Positions 49,330-62,542 of a DNA stretch of 64,000 bases are shown piece by piece. The stretch spans positions 2,046,001 through 2,110,000 of the forward strand of contig CP137320.1 of the NCBI GenBank assembly GCA_033182465.1. Direction: 5' to 3'. Each line of letters starts with the position of its first letter. Within the stretch, counting starts at the first letter, position 1. The notes under the pieces were generated by a model, which was given only the letters and a program-made list of their open reading frames with translations, did no database searches and was not told the DNA's origin. This DNA comes from Sanghuangporus weigelae. Taxonomy: Eukaryota; Basidiomycota; Agaricomycetes; Hymenochaetales; Hymenochaetaceae. The position numbers were made by a program, and so were the translations under genes.

Positions 49330-49948
49330 ACCTAATTCCTAGTGTCGATCGTGATCAGTATTGGCTAATTCCGTTTTCGATCGGGTTCAGTCAACTTTGC
49401 TTGCCACTGACGCTCTTTCGCGCTCGGTCAGTCCCTACCGCTGCTGTTGGGCAACAATATTCAGAAGCGCAAGCAACAGCGATATGGGTCTCCTCTGCCG
49501 ATGCTCAACTCGGGTTGGTTTGCGATCAAGGCGATGCACATACAAACACGCCATGAAGCCGAACAAGGTCATCGTATCTCCGATTGAAACTCCGCACACC
49601 ACGGGACCCCGGCCATCTCTCCGCGACTCCCGGCATAACGGCATGTACCGTCCCGGATCCCCCCTTTATTTACGTCAGATCCTTTCTTGGCTTTGATGGA
49701 AAGAGGAAATTGGGTGCCTGATTTCTAATAACCCTCCATCACGCGTGTACGTTACTCCGTTTCTTGGGTCATTCTCGGTCCGCTCAACCTCCAAACATAT
49801 CCATATGCATTGCGTAACTATTCAGGCAGTAGAAATCCCGCCAGCAATCATCCAAGCGCAGAGAAAATGCAAGTGCAGGACACGCAGAACACAGAGAATC
49901 AAAATTTCCATTACACATGAAACCTCAGCCAAACACACCCTCATCTCA
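49330..49948. other. Intergenic upstream of the XlnR-like gene
   Basis: About 0.62 kb between the regulator start and the DHHC stop; must hold the regulator promoter. Open frames in it show no domain. Confidence 0.4.
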
Positions 49949-52498
49949 TCAACTCTTGATCTCCGCTCCGGGATTTGGGAGGCGCTTGTCTTCCGTCGCG
50001 TAATCCGAGGCAGACAGCCAAGACATACCGCGACTTCGGCAGAGCATTTCAGCAAGGTTGTGACGCCAATTCCCAAGAGCAAACGGGTTTGGCGGCGGCG
50101 GTCCGTTGACGAGACTCTTGTGCGCTGAATTTCGAATCTACCAAATACATGGATCATCAATTGGTGTCTCTTCTGAGCCCCTGAAACACTACCAAGGCTC
50201 ACCTGCTCGATAGTAGTAAGGTTTAGAAGCAGAAGCTGTCGTTTCCCACCCCACAAGGCAAACAGCGAAAGGGCATCGCGTGAGTACTTACTTCGGTAAC
50301 GTTGAAAATTTACACGGAAAGAAACGCACCCGTATATGGTATCCGAGTAGACCACCGACGGGCCAAATTACGATCGCACATACAACGAATACAAATGCGC
50401 TGCCCGCCCCGTCATTGAGCGACTTCCCCGCCGATATATGATCCCGGTTAGCATGGATGACCAGATGCAACACAGAAGTGCATATCATGAAGCATAGAGT
50501 CAACGTCTATCGATGGAATAAGCGGGTACACACGTAAGAATAGCCATGGAGGAACAGAACAATGCGTCAGCCTATCATCATTAAGGCACCGGCTGGTGAG
50601 TGGCGATACTTACCACAGAAGTCAGGAACAGTATAAACGAAGTATAGTTTCGCCGGCCCACGCAGTTGTTCAGCCATTGGCAGTGGTGGTCGCATCCGTC
50701 CACGCAGTTATCACACTGTCCATATGCACAACCATGAGTATTGCCACGTTGCAAACCAAAAATATTGACCGTTACCATTCTGCAATGGCTTGACCTTGGG
50801 GGACGATAGATCCGACATGTCTGGCAATATTTAACGCGTACCCTGCAATTCCGGGGCCAAAAGTCAGCTTTAACATAATCGCGGAGGCTTGCCTCAATGT
50901 TAAATGCGATCAAACTCACACTCCCGATCGGACCTTCAGATCTCGAGGAAGAGGAGCACGTGCGGCTTCTTCCGAAGATGCGTTTTGTGGATATGGAGGA
51001 TCGGGATCGAGATTCCGCGGCAAAATTCCAGGATCGCTGAAAGCCTAACAAAACGTCAACCATTCAAAATCATAGCTCGCCTTGGTCGGAAAGGACTCAC
51101 AGTGCCCATCATATTTGCTATGGTTATCAGACACATATAAGCGCCAATGATTGCCACTGCAGGGCTTTCGTTCTTCCACCACCAAACAGCAGTTACGCCC
51201 GACCACACTCCCGTAAGACCGAACACGAGGACCAACGAACAAACAAAAGGCCAGACACTGTCACCTCCTGTGAGTAATTTACCCTTTAGGAAGAATGTGT
51301 TACTCGACGGATGCAATTGGTACTTCCGTATCGATTTGCCAGACGAATCTAGCTTTGGTGTTCGAACAAGGGGCGGAGTCGTCGCAGGCGGAACAGGGTT
51401 GAAGTCAGGGAAATGGGTTCGCTGAACCGACTTGAGTTGCCGGCGGGATATTGTAGTAGAGAGGGCGGTAGCATTGTGCCGCGTAATATCCATGGTACCC
51501 TCCTCATCGAACATCAAATCAGGGCTCGCCTTGAACTCCATGTAAGGATCCTCAGACTTGCGTCCTCGGGTTTCAAAGTCTTCCAAGGGTTGCATCGAGT
51601 CCTTTACATAAGAGGTATCCTGCGCCATCTGTGTATCATTGCTGAGCGTTCTGCGCAAAAACTTCTCAAAACTCGTCCGCACACGACCACCAGAACCGGT
51701 TCCAAATGTACTAGTTAAACCTCCCTCTTCCCCTCCTGTACTTCCGTCCCCCCACCTTCCATAGCTACTGATGCCTGGTAGTTTGGTAGCAGACGCGCTA
51801 GCGTTTACGCCTGGTCGAGGAGTTGGAACTGTAGATTTCGGCTTCTGGCCAATTGGTAGTAAAGGCTCCCTACTCTTCTTCATGGAGAACCCACGATCGA
51901 CACTGATTGTAGCATTTGCCTGAGACGCAGAATCAGATCTCGCCCTGCCAGTTGTTCCAGGAGCAGGCTCCTCGCTTGTGAAAGATGCCTGGGCAAAACT
52001 GTCAGAGCCACCAGACTCGGGTCGCGGGTCACCGTGATGCGACACTGAAGTAGAGCGAGTGACGGTGCTCATAGGCATTACGTTCAAAGCGTTGCTACCC
52101 GGGATGAATTGGGACATTGGACCAAAATCAGTGTAGTAAGCAGGACGCGATGGGTAGAAAAATGAAGCAGACGGTTGTATTCCACCAGCATGCGTCGAAC
52201 TCGGTGGAGGGGGCTGAGAAGTAGCATGATGTCCACTAGACGAAGGAATAGTGAAAGTAGTCGAGTATGCGGATGGAGAACGTGGTGCATAGCTTCCTTG
52301 ACCAGTCTGAGTAGAACGAGCGCGTGAAGCACCCGAAGTACTTCGAGAAAGACCAGTGCCGCTCCCTACGCCCCCACTGTGGACTGAGCTCGCCGTACGA
52401 GGCAGGGGGCCAGGTCCAGCATCATCTTCATCATGCTCACCAGCCTCGGAGCGAACTTTGAGCGGTGGCAAATAGTGTGGACGTTCCGACGATGCCAT
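49949..52498 (-). CDS. ERF2: DHHC palmitoyltransferase, Erf2/ZDHHC-like
   Basis: Exons 51101-52498, 50920-51044, 50776-50842, 50614-50715, 50330-50506, 50203-50235 and 49949-50137; 696 aa. The first 400 residues are Ser/Gly/Pro-rich and predicted disordered. Two helices ([34 protein letters not shown]) are followed by [11 protein letters not shown], then the zinc-binding Cys-rich domain [18 protein letters not shown] and [21 protein letters not shown] with the catalytic DHHC at about residue 540. Two further helices ([33 protein letters not shown]) and the TTxE-like [12 protein letters not shown] motif complete the fold. It S-acylates proteins such as Ras at ER or Golgi. The unusual size is all N-terminal. 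Head to head with UBC9. Confidence 0.93.
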
Positions 52499-53027
52499 GT
52501 GGGAACCTTACTCAGGTCAGGCGCGTAGCGAACTGATGGGAACGGAGTAGAAGAAGCAAGGGTCGTTGGATATATTTGTACCAAAAGAAGGGCCTGCGCA
52601 GACCTCGAAGCTGCACAGCTTAATATTATGCACACGGAACAGCGAAGAGAAGAGAAGAATGCCCGGCGAAAACTTGGAAGACGTGGACTGTCGGACTGCG
52701 GACGACGGTTGTGACGAGTAGTGTGGAAAGGTATGAACGCCGGCAGCCGATGGTTGGTAGAAGATTATTGGTGCCACAGGAAATGAGAGACAAGGAAGGA
52801 AGGACTCTGCTCGTCGCAGGTGAGCCTGCTCGAGTCTGTTAGGGTTGAGGAGCCTTTGAAGGAGGCGGGTGGATTTGAGTTGAGGACTCGTCGGAATTTC
52901 CCTGTTTGGAACGGAACAAACCAACGCCGCACACTCATCAGCCTCAGTCGAAGCCATCTTCTCACAGCACTCCTCTACGTCTCTCTGTCATTCAAATTCC
53001 TTAGTTTACGTGTCGTGATCAAACTCA
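52499..53027. promoter_or_regulatory. Bidirectional promoter, DHHC enzyme / UBC9
   Basis: 529 nt between divergent starts; GC-rich centre (around 52680-52880), no clear TATA box. Confidence 0.4.
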
Positions 53028-53896
53028 ATGGCTGGCATCTGTCGAACACGCCTTGCAGAAGAGCGTAAGCAATGGAGGAAAGACCATCCTTTCGTATGTC
53101 ACCATCCAAGGTAATCTTATGAGTCTGGCTGGCATTTATGGTAGATATCTTGGCTAGGGATTTTATGCTCGGCCAACAAAGGCTGCGGATGGCTCAATGA
53201 ATCTTATGGAGTGGGAAGTCGGTATCCCGGGCAAAGCAGGCGTGAGTTCGCCCCTGTGTGTTTCCGTGGTTCCCTCGTAATGCGTATCTGTAGACGGCCT
53301 GGGAGGGTGGCATCTACAAGCTTACAATGACCTTCCCTGAAGGTATACTCCGTTCTGTATTTAACGAGATAAGCTCGACTGACTTGGATATTTCAGACTA
53401 TCCTACAAAGCCTCCTAAATGTGAATAGAATGATACACTATTTTCGTGCAAACTAATCATGCATGGGGTGGGATAGGTAAATTTACACCGCCATTATTCC
53501 ATCCGAATGTGTATCCCTCGGGAACTGTCTGTCTGTCCATCCTGGATGAAGAGAAAGGATGGAAGCCGGCAATCACAATCAAACAGGTCGGTCCGACCTT
53601 TATTGGCGAAAGACAACATAATTCAACGGTAGTTTCTTGAGATTCTTCTAGGAATCCAAGAACTTTTAACGGATCCAAACGTCAACGACCCGGCCCAAAG
53701 TGACGCATATACGATGTTCAAGTGGGTCTTGATATGTTTTCCGCGTTTGTTCTTTGCTGATCGGCTTCTTCGCAGGAATGACAGAGTGGCATATGAGTGA
53801 GTGTACCGCCTCGGATACGTGTTCAGATACTGATGCGATGATTCTTGCGACAGGCGGAGGGTGAAGCAACAGGCGAGGGAGAACATTCCCAAGTGA
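53028..53896 (+). CDS. UBC9: SUMO-conjugating enzyme UBC9
   Basis: Eight exons: 53028-53093, 53158-53241, 53294-53342, 53397-53420 (24 nt), 53477-53586, 53642-53721, 53776-53796 (21 nt), 53854-53896; 158 aa, exactly the eukaryotic UBC9 length. [52 protein letters not shown] (active-site Cys at about residue 93) and [17 protein letters not shown] are near-identical to animal UBC9. It transfers SUMO from the E1 to substrates. Eight exons for 158 residues is extreme splitting, but every junction is fixed by the conserved protein. Confidence 0.97.
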
Positions 53897-54346
53897 TGAC
53901 TTGTTGGCTTGGATATTGGATTGTGCTGCTGACCTTCCTTTGCTTCATTACGGAATATGTGACGTGGATATGGATATGAGGTCGTAGCTGTAGCTGATGC
54001 TGATATATGTAGGGTTGATTTGTGCAATTGTCCCACTTCGCGTTGTAATTGTCCTTGTTTACTGTTGCCTGAAAAGGAAGATCGACGTGATTGGTCGTGG
54101 GAGATTTGATTGGCCCGTCGCGATCGTTGTCCGGGAAGGCTCCCTCAATCTTCTCGTCGCACTCCCAAGAAGCCCTTTTTCTCTTCGCTCATCATCGCTC
54201 CCAGCTCCCGCTCGTCTTCCCTTTTTTTACTCTCCTTTATCTCGCTGTGGCTTGCCATAGCTCAGTCCACTCTTTTCTCTCCTCTCTAGACTTCTACTCT
54301 TCATTATCTCAAGCGCCTCCACAGTAGTGCGTGCGCTCAGTCGACC
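53897..54346. promoter_or_regulatory. Intergenic with C/T-rich FKS1 leader
   Basis: About 0.45 kb. From 54170 to 54310 the plus strand is strongly pyrimidine-rich (CTTTTT, CTCTCCT, TTCTCTCC), the usual look of a strong fungal promoter and leader upstream of an abundant gene. Confidence 0.4.
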
Positions 54347-57300
54347 ATGGCAGCTCGTCCTGGAAACGGCTTGCCAAATAACCCTCGAAATCCCTTCAAT
54401 TCTCCTCCCCAGCAGTACTACCAGCAACCTGTCCGCGACTATGATACCGAGTCGGATACCGGCAGCTTGTACGGCCGCCGTGATGATGCACAATATAGCA
54501 GCACAACCCATCTCGGCTCTCGCGACCCTTTCAGTGAGAATTTGTTCCTTCTTCCTTGCCGTTCTTAGCTTTCGAATTTGATCGCTTACTTCTCTTTTTC
54601 ATGCCCTATCATCCAGTACGAGGGGACAACGAGTCTGAGGTCGATGTGTATGGAAATCACTACGCGAGCTCCATAGACTCGCATACGGGCCCAAGCTATC
54701 CCTCCGGTCTTAGCAACTATTCGGATATGCCAGGACCAAGAGGCTCGAAGGATCCTTATCCTGCATGGACTGCTGACCGTCAGATACCCATGTCTACAGA
54801 GTAAGCAGACTTAGAATTTCTTGAATGCTTGGATTTTCTCACAGTCCTTGGCGTGCTTTTGCAGAGAAATCGAGGATATCTTTCTCGACTTGACACAGAA
54901 GTTTGGCTTTCAGAGGGACTCGATGCGAAACATGTTCGACTTCGTCATGACGCAGTTAGACAGTCGTGCCTCCCGAATGACCCCCAATCAAGCACTTCTC
55001 ACACTCCACGCCGATTACATTGGTGGCCAAAATGCCAATTATCGGAAATGGTACTTTGCAGCTCAATTGAATCTTGATGATGCTGTTGGCCAGACCCAGA
55101 ATCCAGGCCTTCAGCGATTGCGGAGCACCAAGGGAGCGAAAAATCACGGAGAGAAGTCTCTAAACAGCGCTTTGGACCGTTGGCGTCACGCAATGAACAA
55201 CATGAGTCAATACGATCGGCTGCGCCAGGTTGCATTGTTCCTGCTGTGCTGGGGTGAAGCCGGAAACGTTCGTTTTATGCCTGAGTGCATGTGCTTTATT
55301 TTCAAGTGTGCGGACGACTACTATCGATCTCCCGAATGCCAGAATAGAGTAGATCCTGTTCCGGAGGGCTTGTATCTTCACACCATTATTAAACCACTGT
55401 ATCGTTTCCTTCGGGACCAGGGATACGAGAAGCTGGATGGCAAATTTGTGAGGAGAGAGAAAGACCATCATGAAATCATCGGGTATGATGACGTTAACCA
55501 GCTTTTCTGGTATCCAGAAGGTCTGGCTCGTATCATCCTCAACGACAAGGTATTTTCGCGGTATTTTTTTCTTCGTCTTGAATCGTTTTCTTACACCATT
55601 GTTCAGACTCGCCTTGTAGATCTTCCGCCCTCTCAGCGCTTCATGAAATTCGAGAAGGTTGATTGGAACAAAGTCTTTTTCAAGACATATTACGAGAGGA
55701 GGTCGTTCTTACACCTTCTGGTCAATTTCAATCGCATTTGGATTATGCACATTGGACCGTATTGGTTCTATACGGCTTTTAATTCCCCGAAAATATACAC
55801 GCCTTCGCACCAACAGAAGCCGTCTGCAGCCATGACCTGGTCCGCGGTGGCATTGGGAGGAGCCGTTACAACGCTGATTATGATCTTCGCGACTCTCGCT
55901 GAATTTTCGTACATCCCTACGACGTGGAATAATGCATCTCACTTAAGCGGTCGCCTGCTTCTCCTTCTCGTTATTCTCGCTCTAACTGGTGGTCCTACCG
56001 TGTATATCGCTGTCACCGACGGAACAGATAGTAATGTTCCGCTAATTATTGGTATAGTCCAATTCATCATCTCCGTCTTGGTTACCATCGTCTATGCCAT
56101 TGTCCCCTCGGGTCGCATGTTCGGCGATCGCGTGGCCGGAAAATCGAGGAAATACATGGCAAGCCAGACGTTTACGGCTTCATATCCTGGGCTGGATAGG
56201 CAGGCACGAACAGCATCAATCATCATGTGGATTCTTATTTTCTCTTGCAAACTAGCGGAATCGTACTTCTTTCTTTCCGCGTCGTTTAGTGGGCCCGTCG
56301 CTGTCATGGTCAAAACAAAAGTTCAGAACTGCAATGACATATACTTCGGGGCGAATCTATGCAGAAATCAAGTGCCAATTACGTTGTCGCTCATGTATTT
56401 TATGGACTTGATTCTGTTCTTCCTTGATACTTACCTCTGGTACATCATCTGGCTCGTCGTGTTCAGTATCGGGAAATCGTTCAGTCTGGGTCTTTCGATT
56501 TGGACGCCGTGGAGAGAGGTATTCACGCGTATGCCGAAGCGAATCTATGCCAAACTCCTTGCTACGGCCGAGATGGAGGTCAAGTATAAGCCAAAGGTTA
56601 GTAGCTATCGTCACTTTCGTGATGATATTATACTCACGGAAGCACTATCGATAGGTTCTCGTATCACAGATTTGGAATGCTATAATAATTTCAATGTACC
56701 GAGAGCATCTACTTTCTATCGACCATGTCCAGCGTCTACTTTATCATCAGATGGACGGACCTGATGGACGCAGAACTCTACGTGCACCACCATTTTTCAC
56801 CGCACAGACCAACTCAAATCGTGGAGCTTTCTTCCCTCCCGGTGGCGAGGCCGAACGACGTATTTCGTTCTTCGCTTCTTCGTTGACTACCGAGCTACCC
56901 GAACCTCTTCCGGTCGACGCGATGCCCACATTCACTGTGCTCGTTCCTCATTACTCGGAAAAGATTCTTCTCAGTCTGCGCGAAATTATCCGTGAAGAGG
57001 ACCAGAACACTCGCGTCACTCTTTTGGAATACCTCAAGCAGCTTCATCCGATTGAATGGGACAACTTTGTCAAAGATACGAAGATCCTGGCGGAGGAATC
57101 AGCGGCGTTCGGTACGGAGTCTAGTCCCTTCGACTCTTCGAGCGAGAAGCCGAAGAAGACGGATGATTTGCCGTTTTATTGTATTGGATTCAAAACAGCT
57201 TCACCAGAATACACACTGCGAACTCGAATCTGGGCATCGCTTCGTGCGCAGACGCTATATCGCACTGTATCTGGAATGATGAATTATTCGAAGGCCATCA

Positions 57301-60179
57301 AGCTGCTTTATCGCGTAGAGAATCCGGAGGTCGTTCAACTTTTCAATGGCAACACAGATAGGCTGGAGCGTGAACTGGAGCGCATGGCGCGTAGGAAATT
57401 CCGTTTCTGCATTACGATGCAGCGGTACTCGAAGTTCAATCCTCAAGAACTTGAAAATGCGGAGTTTTTGCTTCGAGCGTACCCGGACCTGCAGATCGCT
57501 TATCTCGACGAAGAACCGCCTAGACAAAAGGGTGGGGAGCCACGTCTGTTCTCAGCACTCATTGACGGCCACTCAGAAGTCGATGAGAACGGAAAGCGCA
57601 AACCAAAGTTCCGCATCGAACTGCCTGGAAATCCGATCATTGGTGACGGAAAATCGGACAATCAAAACCATGCAATCATTTTTTACCGAGGCGAATACCT
57701 GCAGCTCATCGACGCTAACCAGGATAATTACCTTGAGGAATGCATCAAGATTCGGAACATTCTAGGCGAGTTTGAAGAATACTCGATCTCCAGTCAGAGT
57801 CCGTATGCGCAGTGGGGTCACAAGGAATTCAAGAAATCGCCGGTCGCCATCGTTGGTACTCGCGAATACATTTTCTCGGAGAACATTGGTATACTCGGTG
57901 ATATTGCTGCCGGAAAGGAACAAACATTCGGTACGATGACTGCCCGTGCTCTTGCTTGGATTGGCGGAAAGCTTCACTACGGACATCCGGATTTCTTGAA
58001 TGCCATTTTCATGTGCACGCGTGGTGGTGTTTCCAAGGCTCAGAAGGGCTTGCACTTGAGTGAGGATATTTACGCTGGTATGAACGCTATGGGCCGTGGA
58101 GGACGTATCGTACACTCAGATTACTATCAATGCGGGAAAGGTCGTGATCTCGGTTTCGGGACGATTCTGAACTTCCAAACGAAAATCGGGACGGGGAACG
58201 GCGAACAGATGCTCAGTCGAGAGTTCTACTATCTTGGGACGCAGCTGCCTCTTGATCGCTTCCTTACGTTCTACTACGGCCATCCGGGTTTCCAAATGAA
58301 CAACATTCTTATCATCTTTTCAGTCCGTGTTTTCATGGTTGTCTGTGAGTAATTTAAACGTGCCTTTCGCTTTCGCTTGCATCAAGGCACTTACTCGGAT
58401 TTGTAGTGGTATTCCTTGGTACCTTGAATAAGTCGCTTAATATATGTGTCACCGATTCGCGAGGAAATCCTATCGGAGGTCAAGGTGGATGTTACAACCT
58501 TCAGCCTGCCTTTGACTGGATCAAGCGTAGTATAGTGTCGATCTTCTTGGTATTCTTCATAGCTTTCTTGCCCTTGTTCTTACAAGGTAAGTCTTTGTTA
58601 CGCGCAAATTTCGTGGGACTCACGCTCTCTTTGTAGAACTTGTCGAACGCGGGACTGCTTCTGCATTAATTCGTCTTGCCAAGCACTTCCTCTCCTGGTC
58701 GCCCGTCTTTGAGGTCTTTTCCACTCAGATCTATTCGCAGGCGCTATTGAGCAACTTGACCTTTGGTGGGGCACGGTATATCGCAACTGGACGAGGTTTC
58801 GCAACGACGCGGGTGTCGTTCAGCATCCTGTACTCGCGTTTTGCTGGTCCCAGTATTTATATGGGCATGCGTATTTTGATATTGCTGCTCTACGCGACTA
58901 TTACCGTGTGGATTCCCCACTTGATTTATTTCTGGGTCTCCGTGCTATCTTTGTGCATCGCTCCCTTCGTTTTCAATCCGCACCAATTCTCGATGGCCGA
59001 TTTCATTATCGATTATAGGGAGTTCTTGCGCTGGATGTCGCGAGGGAATTCCAAGACGAAGGCAAGCAGTTGGTATGGATATTGTCGACTTTCTCGAACC
59101 ATGATCACCGGCTTCAAAAAGAAGAAGCTGGGTCAGCCCACCGATAAAATGTCTGGGGATACGCCTCGTGCTCGTTGGAGAACGGTAATCGTCTCTCAAG
59201 TCTTTGCTCCGTTGATCATGGCAGCTCTCTTTACAATTGCGTACATGTTCGTAAAGTCGTTCCCGGATGCGAATGGCAACCAGCCTCCCAGTCCACTTAT
59301 TCGCATTGCAATCATCGCCATCGGACCTATGTTTTGGAATGCGATCGTTCTGATAACCCTATTCTTCACGTCTTTATTCTTGGGTCCGATGCTTCAAGGC
59401 TGCTGCGCGAAATTCGCGTCCGTGATTGCAGGAATAGCCCACTGCATGGCTCTTGTCGGTATCATTGCATTCTTCGAGTTCTTCGTAAGTCGTCTAGTAT
59501 ATGACTTGTTCTTCAAATTTTGATCGAAATGGTTGAACAGTGGTTCCTCGAGCTCTGGGACGCATCGCATGCTGTGCTGGGATTGATCTGCATCATTGCT
59601 ATACAACGAGCAATGCAGAAGATACTCATATCGGTCTTCTTATCCAGAGAGATGCAGCACGACGAGACAAATCGTGCGTGGTGGTCAGGCAAGTGGTATG
59701 GACGTGGTCTCGGTAACAGCGCAATGTCACAACCGGCTCGAGAATTCATCGTGAAGATTGTTGAATTGTCCCTTTGGAGCTCAGACTTCATCATGGGGCA
59801 TTTGCTCCTGTTCATATTGACTCCGCCGCTCTTTATTCCCTTCGTCGACCACCTTCATTCAACCATGCTCTGTGAGTAATATTCATTAAAAAATATTTTC
59901 CTACTGCTAACATGGGTTGCAGTCTGGCTTCGTCCGTCGAAGCAAATACGTCCGCCTCTATTCTCAACGAAACAGAAAAGACAGCGCCGATGGACTGTTT
60001 TCAAGTTCGGCATCGTATATTTGCTTTCGATAGCGTTTTTCGCTGCCTTGATTGCCTTACGTACGTCCCTACTTGAATGATTTCCGAGTTCCGCGGACTG
60101 ACCATTTGTTATTTGCAATATAGCCGTCATCTTCCAAGACCAGATTAAATTTAATTGTTCGCTCTGCACGAGTATCTGA
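54347..60179 (+). CDS. FKS1: 1,3-beta-glucan synthase catalytic subunit
   Basis: Ten exons: 54347-54533, 54617-54800, 54865-55549, 55607-56596, 56655-58344, 58407-58586, 58637-59484, 59541-59871, 59923-60060, 60124-60179; 1762 aa, in the normal range. A polar N-terminus precedes the FKS1 domain ([20 protein letters not shown], about residue 290). Then come a first helix cluster (about residues 450-740), the large cytosolic glucan synthase domain ([75 protein letters not shown]) and a second cluster of about eight helices. It uses UDP-glucose to extrude cell-wall beta-1,3-glucan, is activated by Rho1 and is the target of echinocandins. The gene has few, long exons compared with its neighbours. 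Confidence 0.97.
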
Positions 60180-60534
60180 TAGAGGATTGATAGGATTGTT
60201 GGGCGGGCCTGTAGATACCCAGTCGGACTATGTCCGGTAGCATTGGTTGACGTTCTATTCCCTAATCTGCGCCTGGACAATATTCCGTTTGCTACTGCAT
60301 GATTCATCTACGACTATCTACTCGAGTTACACTGTCATAGTAATTGGTCAAAAATGCCATGTATCATTTCTCTCAAAGACTTCGCTAGCTATCATTTACA
60401 TACTTAAAGTGCTCACGTGCCTATTGCGCGTTGTTTATACCCTTTCAAACTCGTGACCATTTGAGAGCGCGCCTCGGAGTTTCGTGCGGAAGGAAATTTG
60501 GTGGAGTCCCTCGTCACCTTTCTCCCCGACTGTC
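60180..60534. other. Intergenic, FKS1 to PTC7
   Basis: About 0.36 kb, AT-rich; no gene recognised. It holds the FKS1 3' end and the PTC7 promoter. Confidence 0.4.
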
Positions 60535-62146
60535 ATGACCGTTATTCCGCTAGCAGCGAGCAAACTCAGCCCAGTCATGGCACGAGCTGTCCTGCAGCAC
60601 AGGGCGCTACCTTCCCGACGTTTGATGTCTTCAGCGTCACCCTCCAGACCTTTCAAGATTCATGCTGGTGTCAGCTTTGCTGGAAAGCCTGCGGAGTTCC
60701 GAACAACTTTACGAAAGCAACGTAATCCCATAATCGAATTTCCTGAAGGTAGTGACATCACACTTTGGCGAGCCGAAATGCTGGCAATACCGAAAGCTGT
60801 TCGGTCAAAAGACGCGGGAGAAGATTTCTTCTATGTACAAGAGGTGCACCCATCCGTTTTCTTCGGGATGCAGAAACAAATTCTAATTCAATATCACATA
60901 GATGCGCAATCGATCTGTGAGCGCTCACCTGTGATAGTCTTTTTTCCAGGAAGGTAATATAGACCATTACAGGGAGTCTCTTTCGGAGTTGCGGACGGTG
61001 TGGGAGGCTGGGTTGACGTTGGCGTGGATCCTTCGTTGTTTGCCCAAGCTTTAATGTACCATGCCCATCGATATTCGAAGCAATCATGGGCCGGAGAGCC
61101 CGAGACCAATCCTTTGGATAGCTATGAGGAACGTGAGCAAGTCGAAGGATGGGAACTAACGCCTAGGGAATGCTTGGAGTTTGCGTACGGTGGCGTGCTG
61201 AGAGACAAGACTGTACAAGCAGGTAAATACATTATAAATGTAGGTTTATATATCTCTAGTAACAAACAGAATCAGGTTCGAGTACCGCTTGTGTGATAAA
61301 CGTTAATGCGTCAAGTGGTTTGTTACGAGCAGCCAAGTACGTTCTTGTACCAATGTTTGGACTCAATGTTAATCAGAAGCTTACTCAATATATCCAGTCT
61401 AGGCGATAGTGGTTTTTGCATATTTCGATCTTCGAATCTCTATTACTATCAACGACCGCAGAACCATTTCTTCAATTGTCCCATGTATGTCATCGCTCCA
61501 AACGATTCTCCGTGTACCCACTCATATCATTCAGGCAACTATCAAAAGCTCCTTCCTTTTCTCGGAGAGTGAAAGCCTATATGGACTCACCACAGGATGC
61601 TGATCTTTATGAAACAAATCTCAGAAACGGCGATATTATAATTGCATACGTAAGTACATTGCCTTGCATCTTATCGCTTTCCATGAGTAGCCGCCTGTTT
61701 TTCAGACCGACGGTTTATCCGACAATGTGTTTACTCACGAGATGCTCCAAATATGCACTCTCATCGCTCGGTCTGGAGCTCCAGAATACCAGCAGGCTCA
61801 GGATATGGCAGATAAATTGGTATTGTACGCTCGATCTTGCATGATGAAAGAGGATCGAGTCAGTCCATTTGAAAGTACGTTTTAGCATAATCGATACTTG
61901 CGTGTTTTTTACTCTTTCTCTGTAGTTGCATCTGCCAGAGTAGGACAATATCTTCCAGGAGGCGTAAGCACTTATATTATCTAACGTTATATATTTATCG
62001 CTTACAGTATCTTTCGCTTCATGGTAGAAAATCGATGAGTAAGTCTACTTGCCTGGCTGCCCTTCCTGGGCCTCATCCCGAAAGCTGATTGTACGTTTCT
62101 TCGCAGCGTCACAGTTGTTGTTGGTCTCATCGAGGAGACGGCGTGA
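60535..62146 (+). CDS. PTC7: PTC7-type PP2C protein phosphatase, probably mitochondrial
   Basis: Ten exons: 60535-60843, 60902-60916 (15 nt), 60973-61222, 61276-61336, 61398-61484, 61535-61649, 61706-61874, 61926-61963, 62028-62038 (11 nt), 62107-62146; 364 aa. Arg/Ser-rich leader with RRLMSSASPSRPF, consistent with import. PP2C metal-site motifs: SFGVADGVGGWVDVGVDPSL, AANLGDSGFCIFR, IIAYTDGLSDNVF and KIDDVTVVVGLI. PTC7 dephosphorylates COQ7 in yeast and activates coenzyme Q synthesis. The two microexons supply MRNRS before GVSFGVADG and KID plus part of the next Asp before DVTVVV; both sit between clean AG and GT signals and both are needed to keep the conserved frame. Reading past exon 1 instead stops within 40 codons. 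Confidence 0.93.
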
Positions 62147-62542
62147 CTCTTAATTTCTCCGGTCTTTATTTTAATTTATTCACTTTACCAACTACGCGGA
62201 ATCTTCAATTGCTTCAAACTGTTGACGTTACTATTACGCAAGCCATCGACTAGATCACTCGAAATGTGTACTCAACTGATTTCTTTAATGTAGACGATAA
62301 CTAATTCCCTTCGTCGGATCTTGAGGAGAAAGTCGCAGGACCGGGAGGTGTGAATGACGCCTCTTGCAAGGTTTCGGCGAACTAGTACTGCCATCTTTTT
62401 CGCTTTCCGTTATTCTATCTATGTCAAACTTTTCTGCTAACTGTTTAAACGAGAGTCCAGCGACAGCATGCTCCTAATAATACACATAAAATTACACGGT
62501 TTCCTTACTCTTTGCTTTTGTGTCCGTCAGCACAGTCCTATT
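62147..62542. other. Convergent 3' region, PTC7 / kinase
   Basis: About 0.4 kb between two stop codons; AT-rich, nothing recognised. Confidence 0.4.

Noticed and set aside
55160-58115. Several open frames of 80-140 codons on the minus strand inside FKS1
   Set aside because: They are antisense shadows of a strongly conserved coding sequence and carry no motif.
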